From Gemmatimonadota bacterium (GTDB taxonomy: Bacteria; GCA-2686955): a stretch of 16,952 nucleotides of DNA. The DNA is taken from NCBI GenBank assembly GCA_002686955.1, contig NYZA01000118.1:1-16952 (forward strand). Reading direction: 5' to 3'. A model generated the notes under the pieces. The model searched no databases. It had not been told where the DNA came from and was given only the letters and a program-made list of their open reading frames with translations. Position numbers and translations under genes: made by a program. Shown here one piece after another: positions 1 to 7,637 of the stretch. Each line of letters opens with the position of its first letter. Position 1 is the first letter of the stretch.

Positions 1-190
1 ATTCCGAAAAGCGACCCAACTCGTCGGTGGCCGCCCCCGATCTGGTTCCTTCGACCACGACGTTCGCGTAGGGGAGGGGCTCTTCGGAATCCGCATCGAG
101 AACACGGCCCGCAATCTTGCCGGTCGTGCCCGCCAATGCGAGACAGGGCAGAAGAAGAACCGTGGCCCAGACGAGAGTGTGGGTCCTCAT
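1..190 (-). CDS. TonB-dependent receptor-like protein, N-terminal fragment (runs off the window)
   Basis: This is a partial gene; only its first 63 codons are in the window. The ATG at 190 overlaps the TGA of the upstream amylase gene (ATGA, 187-190), so the two are very probably co-translated. The N-terminus MRTHTLVWATVLLLPCLALA is a classical signal peptide. It is followed by a carboxypeptidase-regulatory-like beta-sandwich start (GKIAGRVLD, PLPYANVVVEGT, GAATDELGRF). That domain (PF13715/PF13620 type) usually sits in front of the plug of SusC-like and other TonB-dependent outer-membrane receptors. The inferred role is uptake across the outer membrane of oligosaccharides released by the neighbouring amylase. 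A non-receptor outer-membrane or surface protein with the same N-terminal domain cannot be excluded, because plug and barrel lie outside the window. Confidence 0.7.
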   Translation of the reverse strand, partial: MRTHTLVWATVLLLPCLALAGTTGKIAGRVLDADSEEPLPYANVVVEGTRSGAATDELGRFSE

Positions 191-1989
191 GGAGCCGCCA
201 AGTAGATCAGCCCGTCCGACGCGGGAACCTGTACCAAGACCCCTCCGTCTTCGGGGGATTCAATCTGCTCGGTGGTGGACCCGGTTGCCGGATCGAAGCG
301 ACTCCAAGCGCCTGCGTACGGAAAACCGAGCATGACTTCATGGGCTTCGTGGTCGAAATTCAGCACGATCAGGATCTCCTGACCGGCACCGCCCCGCAGG
401 TACTGCAGTATTCGGTTCGACTCGTCCAATGGGGAGGGCGCGCTCTCGTTCTCCCAGATGAACTCGATTCGGTCGCTGGCCAGCGCCGGTTGGTTGAGCC
501 GGAGACCGATCAGATGCCGGTAGTGCTCCCAGAGGCCGACATCGGCGGACGACCAAGCGATCGGACTGGGTGCTGGATTGGCGCCGATCGGATTGGCTAC
601 ACCGATCTCCTGACCGTGATAGAGCATCGGTATTCCAACACAGGTCAGCAGGTTGATCGCTCCGAGCTTCGACTTTTGGATCCCTCCGATGCTCTTGGCC
701 GCCGAAGAGCCGGATGCGTCCACCTGCTCCACGACACGGCGCTCGTCGTGGCTCTCCAGATACTTGATGTCACGCCACGGCCCGCGCCCCGGGTTGAATC
801 CGGTGACATCGGCCGTCGCGAGCATCGGCGAATCGTTTGGAGCGAAACTCCCCACGACGCCCTTGTACCGGTTGACATAGCCGGTCTCGGCGAGGTTGGT
901 GTTGAGCCTCTGATGGTAATTATTGACGCTACCACCGTAGCTGGAGGACTGCCCGCCCCATTGGGCATCGAATCCAACGGCAGGATCGAGCGCGCCGCCC
1001 AGCGGATCGAAGCTCTCGGCGATGTGCAGCGTTTCCGGGAAACGTTCCTTCAGCGGAAGCACGACCTTGGCCCAATTGCTGTACGCTTCTCCCTCGACAA
1101 AGTCGTAGCGGAATCCATCGATCCCCAGATCCTCGATGAAGTGCGCCAGTCCCTCCACGAAGTAGTCGATCACATCCACATTCGTCCAATCGTATTCAGG
1201 AAGGCCGAATGGGTTCTCTTGCAGAGGATCGTAGTAGTGAGATCGGTCGGTTAGCCATTCGAGCTCCGAGAGGGGATGATGTCCACCGGAGTGGTTCAGC
1301 ACGACATCGAGCAGGACGGCGATTCCTCGCTCGTGACAGGCGTCCACGAAATCGCGCAGCCCTCTCGTGCCTCCATAATCGGGATCTACCGACCAATGGG
1401 ATCCACAGTCGTAGCCCCAGGAGAACCCCCCGGGCGTCGGGTGAACGGGCATGAGCTCGATGGCGTTGATGCCGAGCTCGCTGAGGGGGTAGGCGCCTCC
1501 ATCCAGAGCGGCGGCGAGACCGGAAAGACGGCCCTCGTCCGAGAAGTCCGACACCATCACCTCATAGATGACCAGTCGCGCCGGATCTATCTCGGAGGGA
1601 AGGGGGCGAGGTGGATCTAGTCCACGGTCGACAGTCGTCTGAAAGGGATCGAGGCGGATGTCCGCGCTGATAGTGCCGAATGGATCCTCGATTCTGCCCT
1701 CTCTTCCCTCCGAATAGACGGCGAATTGATAAGAGAAGGTCACCGGCATATCGTCGGCTTCAGCCGCGAAGAGGGTGGAGTCGGAGCCCTTGCCCCTGCC
1801 CATGCGCCATTTCGGATCGCGCGGCGCCCATTGGTTGAAGGAGCCCTCGACGAATACCGAGTCGGCGCCTGGGGCACGCAGCTCGAAACGGAATGGGCCG
1901 CCCATCTTCTCGCCGGGTGAAGCCGGGTCGTGGAAGCAGCCTGAAAGAGGAATGGCCAGCGCGAAGAGCGAGACGAGGACTGAGCGCAT
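187..1989 (-). CDS. GH13 alpha-amylase-family glycoside hydrolase, lipoprotein
   Basis: A 600-residue secreted glycoside hydrolase acting on alpha-glucans. The start at 1989 gives a lipoprotein signal (MRSVLVSLFALAIPLSGC, lipobox LSGC, lipidated Cys18). A longer frame from 2040 would put 17 polar residues before this signal and would begin almost at the predicted transcription start, so it is unlikely. Residues 30-110 form an early-set/CBM48-like domain (VFVEGSFNQW). The catalytic barrel follows, with GH13 region I DVVLNHSG (about 228-235), region II GFRYD (nucleophile Asp296), region III AESFD (acid/base Glu325) and region IV ESHD (His414-Asp415). A C-terminal beta domain ends the protein. 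All three catalytic carboxylates are present, so it should be active. Substrate specificity (amylase, pullulanase-like or branching-type) cannot be read from sequence alone. It lies directly upstream of a probable TonB receptor, forming a small Sus-like utilisation pair. Confidence 0.9.
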   Translation of the reverse strand: MRSVLVSLFALAIPLSGCFHDPASPGEKMGGPFRFELRAPGADSVFVEGSFNQWAPRDPKWRMGRGKGSDSTLFAAEADDMPVTFSYQFAVYSEGREGRIEDPFGTISADIRLDPFQTTVDRGLDPPRPLPSEIDPARLVIYEVMVSDFSDEGRLSGLAAALDGGAYPLSELGINAIELMPVHPTPGGFSWGYDCGSHWSVDPDYGGTRGLRDFVDACHERGIAVLLDVVLNHSGGHHPLSELEWLTDRSHYYDPLQENPFGLPEYDWTNVDVIDYFVEGLAHFIEDLGIDGFRYDFVEGEAYSNWAKVVLPLKERFPETLHIAESFDPLGGALDPAVGFDAQWGGQSSSYGGSVNNYHQRLNTNLAETGYVNRYKGVVGSFAPNDSPMLATADVTGFNPGRGPWRDIKYLESHDERRVVEQVDASGSSAAKSIGGIQKSKLGAINLLTCVGIPMLYHGQEIGVANPIGANPAPSPIAWSSADVGLWEHYRHLIGLRLNQPALASDRIEFIWENESAPSPLDESNRILQYLRGGAGQEILIVLNFDHEAHEVMLGFPYAGAWSRFDPATGSTTEQIESPEDGGVLVQVPASDGLIYLAAP

Positions 1990-2042
1990 GCGCGGTTTCG
2001 TATGGGTCGATGAGGGCGACGCAGAAAAGCACAAGCGCACGA

Positions 2043-2071
2043 ATTGGAGCAGATCGAGGGCGCTCGGTCAA
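2043..2071 (-). promoter_or_regulatory. Candidate sigma-70-like promoter for the amylase/receptor pair
   Basis: On the minus strand, TTGACC (2071-2066) is separated by 17 nt from TCCAAT (2048-2043), a 5/6 match to -35 and a 4/6 match to -10. Transcription would begin near 2036, about 45 nt before the lipoprotein ATG at 1989. The rest of the divergent intergenic region (1990-2248) shows no other gene or clear hairpin. This is inferred from consensus only. Confidence 0.35.
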
Positions 2072-2248
2072 CGGGCCTCTTGCGACTTTCGGCAACTCGC
2101 CCCAAAAAGGTAGGACGAGATCGGTGGGGCACGCTTGCATCTCTGCCTTCGACCGGGCATCCTGCCCCTTCATTTCGATCAACGTTTCGGCCGGGCCGAT
2201 CCGGCGACCATTGAGTTTCGATTCCCGCCACAGAGCGCGAGAGGATGC

Positions 2249-3274
2249 ATGCACCGAAGCGGTCGCGTCGATCTTCTTGAACACGAGAGCACGGTTCTGC
2301 GAGGAAACCCCTTGGGGGATCCGTATCACCGCATCACACCTGTCTACCTTCCGCCTTCCTACGCCGACTCAGCCCAGCGGCGCTACGCCGTCGTCTACGT
2401 GCTCGCTGGATTCACGGGCCACGGGCGCATGATGCTGCATGAGTCGGCCTGGGGTGAGAACCTGCCACAGCGACTCGATCGCCTCATCGATCAAGGGCTG
2501 ATGGCGGAGGCGATCTTCGTAATGCCGGACTGCATGACGCGCTTCGGCGGAAGCCAGTACATCGACTCGTCAGCGACCGGCCCCTACGAAAGCTATCTGC
2601 TGAAGGAGCTGATTCCGGCCATCGATTCACGGTATCGAACTGGAGAGAGGCGCGCAGTCGTCGGGAAATCGTCCGGGGGTTTCGGAGCCCTCCGTCTGGC
2701 CTTCAAGCGCCCCGATCTCTTCCATGCCTGCGTATCCCATTCCGGCGACGCGGCGTTCGAGTACTGCTATATGCCCGACTTTCCCGCGGCAGCCATCGCC
2801 ATCGAAGCCGCCGGGGGAGCCACGGCCTGGTTCGATCGCTTCTTGTCCAAGCCGAAACATTCATCATCCGACCACGCGGTCATCAATGTGTTGGGCATGG
2901 CGGCCGCGTACTCGCCCAATCCCGAGGAGGAGATCGGCTTCGACCTGCCCTTCGACCCGAAGACCGCTGAGCTTCGGCCGCGGGTCTGGGAACGCTGGCT
3001 CGCACACGATCCCGTCCGAATCGTCGAGACTCAGGCATGCCGCGCCGCCGAGCTCGACGGCGTATTCGTCGATTGCGGCACCGCGGATCAATTCCGTCTC
3101 TACGCGGGAGCCCGTCAACTGGTCGATCGACTGCGCGCGCGCGGAATCGCCGTTCGATATGAGGAGTTCGCCGATGATCACTTCGGCCTCTCGTATAGAT
3201 ACGATTGCTCATTCCCTTGGTTGGTCGACATTCTGACCGATCGCAGCCGACAAACGACGACCGGATCCCCATGA
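2249..3274 (+). CDS. Putative esterase, alpha/beta hydrolase (PF00756 / enterochelin-esterase-like)
   Basis: A 341-residue cytoplasmic-looking alpha/beta hydrolase. The ATG at 2249 is chosen because GAGAGG (2239-2244) lies four bases upstream and the protein then starts just before the conserved fold; an upstream in-frame start at 2135 adds unconserved residues. Visible features are the early strand and oxyanion region (YAVVYVLAGFTGHG), an acidic segment after strand 5 (IFVMPDCMTRFGGSQY), the nucleophile elbow GKSSGG with Ser141, a candidate acid near DCGTADQF, and the catalytic His311 in DDHFGLSYR. This layout is that of the esterase D / enterochelin esterase / feruloyl esterase-like group. 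There is no signal peptide. It is divergent from the amylase and overlaps the next gene by ATGA. The natural ester substrate is unknown. Confidence 0.8.
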   Translation: MHRSGRVDLLEHESTVLRGNPLGDPYHRITPVYLPPSYADSAQRRYAVVYVLAGFTGHGRMMLHESAWGENLPQRLDRLIDQGLMAEAIFVMPDCMTRFGGSQYIDSSATGPYESYLLKELIPAIDSRYRTGERRAVVGKSSGGFGALRLAFKRPDLFHACVSHSGDAAFEYCYMPDFPAAAIAIEAAGGATAWFDRFLSKPKHSSSDHAVINVLGMAAAYSPNPEEEIGFDLPFDPKTAELRPRVWERWLAHDPVRIVETQACRAAELDGVFVDCGTADQFRLYAGARQLVDRLRARGIAVRYEEFADDHFGLSYRYDCSFPWLVDILTDRSRQTTTGSP

Positions 3275-4881
3275 TCTTCAAAGCCCGACTTTCGCTCTCT
3301 TGTCTCGGCTCGCTTGTATGTGTCGCTCACGCGGCGGGGGCCGAAACCGGTGCATCGACCGCTACGACCGCGATCTCGCTGGGCGATCTGATTCGCGATC
3401 CGGAGGTCGTGGCCGACCTCGCCCAGAGTCGTTTCGAGGCCGATACCGAAGAGCTGCTGCGAGATCTGGTGCGCATCCCCACCGTGGCGGGGGACGCGCC
3501 CTCCCGAGCCCGCTTCGGAGACCGGATCGAAAGAGCGGCTACCGATCTGGGACTCACCTTCGAGCGTATCGATGAAGACCATGCTTTCGTAATCTCGATG
3601 CCCGGTCCCTCGCTGGTCCCCGATTTCTGGATCCTCGCGCATGGCGATGTGGTTCCCGCCGACGAATCGGCATGGCCGGTTCCCCCTTTCGAGGCGGCGG
3701 TGCGAGGCGACACACTTTTCGGTCGCGGAACTCTGGACGACAAGGGCGCTGTGGCCGCGGCCCTCTACGCCATTGCCGCCGTCCGTGAGAGCAACGCGCG
3801 TCTCATCCGCAAGCCTTTGCTGGTGGTGGGTATGGCCGAAGAGACCGATTGGCGCGGCGTCCAGGCGGTTTTGGCCGACAAGAAAGCACCGGATTTCGCG
3901 GTCGTCGTAGACGGTGACTACCCGCTCACGATAGGAGAACGCGGCTACGTCGATATCGCGGTGACCGCCGCTGGCGGCCCGCGAGACCGCTCTCCGAGGC
4001 TCGTCGCCCTGGAAGGCGGCACCGCATCGAACGTAGTTCCCGCGAAAGCAGTGCTGCGCGCGACCGCAAGGAGAGGTCGTGGCGCCCAGCTCGAAACCGA
4101 TCTCGGCCGTCGAGCCAAGGAGCTCTCCGGCGCCGAATCCGGGCTCTCTTTCACACTGCTTCGAGAGAACGACGGCGTCACATTGACCTTCCACGGCCGC
4201 GCGGCGCATGGATCCACCCCCGATGAAGGCCGGAATGCGATCGCGCCGGCGCTACGGATCGCGGCGGAGGCGGGCCTTCTCGCGGGGAGCTGGGCCGAGC
4301 TCGTTCCCCTGATGGGGAAGCTAGAGACGGATGGCCGAAACCTCGGGATCGCATCCTCCGTCGACTGTCTCGGCGCGACTACCGTCAATCTCGGGAAAGT
4401 GTCGACCGAAGGCGATCGGCTCAGCTTCTGGATCAACATCCGCCCGACCACAGAACAATCGGTCACCGAGATCGTGGCGCAGGTCGAGAAGAGGCTGGCG
4501 ACCCACGATGAGATCACAATAGAAACCGTATCAGGAGACGGATTGGATGCCTTTCTGGGAGCCGCCAAGGATCCGCTGGCGATGATCCTGCTCGGTTCAT
4601 ACAACGAAGAGACCGATCGCGAGGACCAACCCGTCTGCATCGGCGGAACGACATACGCCAAGGCTTTCTTGGACACGAAAACGCTCGCCGTCGGTTTCGG
4701 TCCCGCCGATCCCACTCGGGGAGAGGACGCCCTCTACCACGCGGATCCCGAATACATCCTGCTCTCGGCATTGCGCCGCAATCTGAGGATCTACGCGCGC
4801 GCCTTCATGCACGTCGCCACCTCTCCACACGGCGTACTGCCTTCGGTGCCCGGTTCTATTGGACGTACCCCAGAGCATTGA
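3271..4881 (+). CDS. Exported M20-family metallopeptidase (PepV/carnosinase-like dipeptidase)
   Basis: A 536-residue zinc peptidase. The ATG at 3271 overlaps the esterase stop (ATGA) and begins a signal peptide (MIFKARLSLSCLGSLVCVAHA), so export to the periplasm is likely; an upstream in-frame start at 3205 would bury the signal. M20 di-zinc ligands are visible: His124 in LAHGD, the bridging Asp in GTLDDKG (156/157), the catalytic Glu pair in MAEET (190-191), Asp214/216 in VVDGD, and a C-terminal His490 in LYHAD. Residues of about 220-400 form the lid/dimerisation insert, containing FHGRAAHGSTP. The GGTTYAKAF segment followed by the YH-x-D-P-E-Y end is typical of PepV-like dipeptidases, but substrate is not certain. 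Its 3' end overlaps the convergent sulfatase-fold gene by 26 bp, and no terminator separates them. Confidence 0.88.
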   Translation: MIFKARLSLSCLGSLVCVAHAAGAETGASTATTAISLGDLIRDPEVVADLAQSRFEADTEELLRDLVRIPTVAGDAPSRARFGDRIERAATDLGLTFERIDEDHAFVISMPGPSLVPDFWILAHGDVVPADESAWPVPPFEAAVRGDTLFGRGTLDDKGAVAAALYAIAAVRESNARLIRKPLLVVGMAEETDWRGVQAVLADKKAPDFAVVVDGDYPLTIGERGYVDIAVTAAGGPRDRSPRLVALEGGTASNVVPAKAVLRATARRGRGAQLETDLGRRAKELSGAESGLSFTLLRENDGVTLTFHGRAAHGSTPDEGRNAIAPALRIAAEAGLLAGSWAELVPLMGKLETDGRNLGIASSVDCLGATTVNLGKVSTEGDRLSFWINIRPTTEQSVTEIVAQVEKRLATHDEITIETVSGDGLDAFLGAAKDPLAMILLGSYNEETDREDQPVCIGGTTYAKAFLDTKTLAVGFGPADPTRGEDALYHADPEYILLSALRRNLRIYARAFMHVATSPHGVLPSVPGSIGRTPEH

Positions 4882-6691
4882 GCTGCTGAGCCAGCGAAGC
4901 CGGCACGCGGCTCTTGGATCCCCGGCCCTCCCGGATGCTTTTGCCCGTGAACGTTCTGGCGAGCTCTAGATACTCTTCGGCCACCGCCCTCTCTTTATAG
5001 AAAAGATTCTGCTCTTGAGACGGATCGATGTCGATACGAAAGAGCTCGACATTGTGATTGGGAACCATCTCTTTGAGAGGATGGATGAACGACCAGGTCG
5101 AATCCGCCATCCCGATCGCGCGATAGTTCTGGCCCTCGAAATAGGCGCGCTTTCGAATCGGCGTTTCGGCTCCTCTGATCAGCGGAAGCATGCTCTTACC
5201 GGATGCCGTCGCGAGCGCGGATAGTCCCAAGAGGTCCAGCACGGTCGGTACGATGTCGATGGTCTGGACCAACGCGTCGCAACGGACGCCCGCTGGCACA
5301 AGATCGGGAGCGTTGAGGATCATAGGGACGCGCACATCTTCTTCGTAGAGCGCATCGTGGCTGTAGTAGAAATCATGCTCTCCTAGACTCTCTCCGTGAT
5401 CGGCGGTGAGCACGATCAAGGTGCGGTCGAGAATCCCCATCTCTTTCATGCGGTCGAAGAGCACGCCGAGCTGTGCATCTTGATAGGTGGTTTCGCCCTT
5501 GTACATCGCGGGGTAGTACTCGATATCGGTCACGCCAAAGGGACGGGGATGCATCGAGGGTATGTTCATAAAAGACAGATTATCCGGATCATCCGAGCGA
5601 CCCGAGTAGTACAATGTGTCGTATGGTGCGAGCGGAGCGTAGGGCCGATGCACATCGTAGCTGTGAACCCACGCAAAAAAACGCTGCTCATCCAGGCTCT
5701 CCATCCAGTTGGCGGCCCGTCCGAACGCCTCCTCCGAGGGAGTCGACCCTCTTTCGGGCGCCCATGAGGTCTCGATCCCTTGCATGAGACCTGAATACTC
5801 GCGATCCAGAATGAAGACACTGGTGAATGCGCCGGTTCGATAGCCGGCGCGGCGCAGGACTTCGGCAAGTGTGATATTTGCTGCCGGTAGCGGATCGCAG
5901 AAATTCGACTCCAAACCGTGCTCCTTCATCCAGCGCGAAGTCAAGATCGTGGCATGGGAAGGAATCGTCACATTTGTGGTGGAGTAGGCCCTGTCGAACT
6001 GAATCCCGCCTCGGGCCAGGGCATCGATATGTGGCGTCGCTACATCCGCTCCATACGATCCTATATGGTCCGCTCTTTGGGTGTCGAGAGTGATCAACAG
6101 AACATTGTAGTCGGCGGAAGCGGCCTCTCGATAGGCCGCCAATGCGAGCGTGGCGGGGCTGTGTCGATTCCTGAGAAAGGCCGACCCCGCCAGAGCGATT
6201 GCACATATGGAGACGGCAGCGGCGGCCAAGATCCGCGTCGCGCGCCCGGAGCGCCGGAACCCCGAAATGAGCCCATAAACAGCGCCCCCCACCAGGAGAC
6301 CAATCCCTAGCGCGCAAATGAGGAGCTGCATTTCCAGGAGCAGGCCTTCGACGCTGCGGGCCCGATCCACGGTGGGGTGGTTCTTCACCCAGAGCTGGCC
6401 TCTCAACAGGAGCCAGGTGCTCGATGCGCCGCAGGCGAACCACGCATGCATCGATTCCGGCCTCGTGGTTCCGGTCGCCGATCTCCGCGGCCACCAGAGC
6501 AATAGAATCGGCGCGAGCACGAGGGCGGCCGCCGTGGCCATCGCGATCTCCACGCCGCTCCCCGCATGATCGGGAAGGGAGGGCGGCACATAGGTCACCG
6601 GCAGCAGGTGGTCGAGTCCGACGATCGATCCGGCCATTACCGCTGTCGCCGTCCACGCGAGTGCGCTCACACGAGCGAGTTGCTTGTTCAA
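4856..6691 (-). CDS. Membrane-anchored sulfatase-like / alkaline-phosphatase-superfamily hydrolase
   Basis: About 611 residues. The N-terminal third has five hydrophobic segments (first near ALAWTATAVMAGSIVGL, last near ILAAAAVSICAIALAG). A periplasmic sulfatase-fold domain follows: the first metal site LITLDTQRADHIGSYG, the active-site segment NVTIPSHATILTSR, the late metal ligands TADHGESLGEH, and the usual sulfatase tail LNALGYVQ. The residue at the formylglycine position (Cys/Ser in C-x-P-S-R) is Thr and the Arg is His. The protein may therefore use Thr as nucleophile, as phosphoethanolamine/phosphoglycerol transferases do, rather than being a classical sulfatase. The TTG at 6691 has GGGAG (6698-6702) six bases upstream; an earlier TTG at 6727 lacks a ribosome binding site and would lie about five bases from the predicted transcription start. 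The substrate is unknown. Confidence 0.82.
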   Translation of the reverse strand: MNKQLARVSALAWTATAVMAGSIVGLDHLLPVTYVPPSLPDHAGSGVEIAMATAAALVLAPILLLWWPRRSATGTTRPESMHAWFACGASSTWLLLRGQLWVKNHPTVDRARSVEGLLLEMQLLICALGIGLLVGGAVYGLISGFRRSGRATRILAAAAVSICAIALAGSAFLRNRHSPATLALAAYREAASADYNVLLITLDTQRADHIGSYGADVATPHIDALARGGIQFDRAYSTTNVTIPSHATILTSRWMKEHGLESNFCDPLPAANITLAEVLRRAGYRTGAFTSVFILDREYSGLMQGIETSWAPERGSTPSEEAFGRAANWMESLDEQRFFAWVHSYDVHRPYAPLAPYDTLYYSGRSDDPDNLSFMNIPSMHPRPFGVTDIEYYPAMYKGETTYQDAQLGVLFDRMKEMGILDRTLIVLTADHGESLGEHDFYYSHDALYEEDVRVPMILNAPDLVPAGVRCDALVQTIDIVPTVLDLLGLSALATASGKSMLPLIRGAETPIRKRAYFEGQNYRAIGMADSTWSFIHPLKEMVPNHNVELFRIDIDPSQEQNLFYKERAVAEEYLELARTFTGKSIREGRGSKSRVPASLAQQLNALGYVQ

Positions 6692-6738
6692 GATCGACTC
6701 CCGTGCCCGGGCTCGAATGGGTTTCAAGGGAAAAGAGA

Positions 6739-6744
6739 ATCTTA
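6739..6744 (-). promoter_or_regulatory. Candidate -10 box for the sulfatase-fold gene
   Basis: TAAGAT on the minus strand lies about 48 nt upstream of the TTG at 6691. The -35 region would be a weak TGTCAA about 16 nt further upstream, directly abutting a 16-bp palindrome (6765-6780). The match to consensus is moderate and the assignment tentative. Confidence 0.25.
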
Positions 6745-6764
6745 GCGCGAGGCATTCGGTTTGA

Positions 6765-6780
6765 CACTCCGCGCGGAGTG
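6765..6780. repeat. Perfect 16-bp palindrome in the amidotransferase/sulfatase-fold gap
   Basis: CACTCCGCGCGGAGTG equals its own reverse complement. It sits in the 162-bp gap between the amidotransferase stop and the sulfatase-fold start, next to a candidate promoter. It could be an operator for a dimeric regulator or an RNA hairpin. No T-run follows it on either strand, so it is not a standard intrinsic terminator. The remainder of the gap (6692-6853) shows no gene. Confidence 0.6.
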
Positions 6781-6853
6781 AGGCGGGATGGAGAATGCGG
6801 TCTTTCGAGCAGCTGCGAGACGCGCACTCGAACGGGTCGAGTATCCCACCTCA

Positions 6854-7564
6854 TCAGCTCCGAGCGAACCCTGATTGCCGGCGCAGGAATCGCTTCAAGA
6901 CATCCGCGCCGGGGAGACCCAGAAGCAGCGGATCGTCGAGCTGGTTCCAGGGATGCTCCGAATCGGGCTCCGGATTGTCCTCGATGAAGGCCCGGTTGGC
7001 CTCGGGATGCCACTGGACCGTGGTGATCGGCAGATCCGGCGCCATCAATGCCTGAATCGCGCAGTAATTGGAGGTCGCGATACACGACCAACCGGGGGGA
7101 GGCTCCACCACATGGTCGCGGTGGCTGACCAGCACATCGATCGGACCGCTTCGGCCGAGAGCCGCAGCACCCTGTGGCTGAACCCGAACGCGGCGGACAC
7201 CCCGCGTTTTCACACCGGGAGCAGGGGTCTCGACCCGCCCGCCGAAGGCATCGGCAATGAACTGATGACCGAAGCAGATCCCAAGCGTGGGCACACCGGC
7301 TTCGAGCAAAGGGCGAAGCGTCCGGCTCAGGCAGCTAACCCAGTCGAGTCGGTCCCCGACCCCGGCTTCACTGCCCGTGATCAACAGCGCCTCGGGGACC
7401 GGACCCGCGCCGATCCTGGCGATCGACTCCGCCGGGGCGTTCGCGACCCGCACGAAACGAGACGTCAATCTCGGGGGAGACAGGCGCGCGATCGCATCGG
7501 GGAACACGGCGCCCGAGGCCGGGCTGACGGCGCAATCCACGATCAGAAGAGTGGGTTCGAACAT
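6854..7564 (-). CDS. Free-standing class I glutamine amidotransferase
   Basis: A 236-residue GATase1 protein (PF00117), resembling stand-alone GMP-synthase-like amidotransferases. The nucleophile elbow GICFGHQ gives Cys97, and QWHPEA gives His186 and Glu188, so the hydrolytic triad is intact. SHRDHV at about 147-152 and ATSNYCAIQAL match the usual surrounding strands. No synthetase or acceptor domain is attached or adjacent, so ammonia may be passed to an unlinked partner. Alternatively the enzyme may act on a gamma-glutamyl compound, as PuuD-type members do. The start at 7564 (MFEPTLLIVD) is taken because the fold begins there; an ATG at 7597 is possible but would overlap the divergent gene region. 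No clear ribosome binding site is visible. Confidence 0.83.
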   Translation of the reverse strand: MFEPTLLIVDCAVSPASGAVFPDAIARLSPPRLTSRFVRVANAPAESIARIGAGPVPEALLITGSEAGVGDRLDWVSCLSRTLRPLLEAGVPTLGICFGHQFIADAFGGRVETPAPGVKTRGVRRVRVQPQGAAALGRSGPIDVLVSHRDHVVEPPPGWSCIATSNYCAIQALMAPDLPITTVQWHPEANRAFIEDNPEPDSEHPWNQLDDPLLLGLPGADVLKRFLRRQSGFARS

Positions 7565-7637
7565 CGGATGAATGGCTGTGGCGAGGCTTGCTATCATGGA
7601 CTTTTTGCCTCTCCGCGCGCAACCCGAACAACCCCTC

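Noticed and set aside
136-1254. Long open frame (372 codons) on the plus strand
   Set aside because: It lies fully antisense to the GH13 gene, which has all family motifs; the translation shows no recognisable domain and is a GC-driven shadow.
5688-7091. Long minus-strand open frame of 467 codons
   Set aside because: It overlaps the sulfatase-fold and amidotransferase genes in another frame. Both of those have clear catalytic motifs, while this translation is Arg/Pro-rich and featureless.
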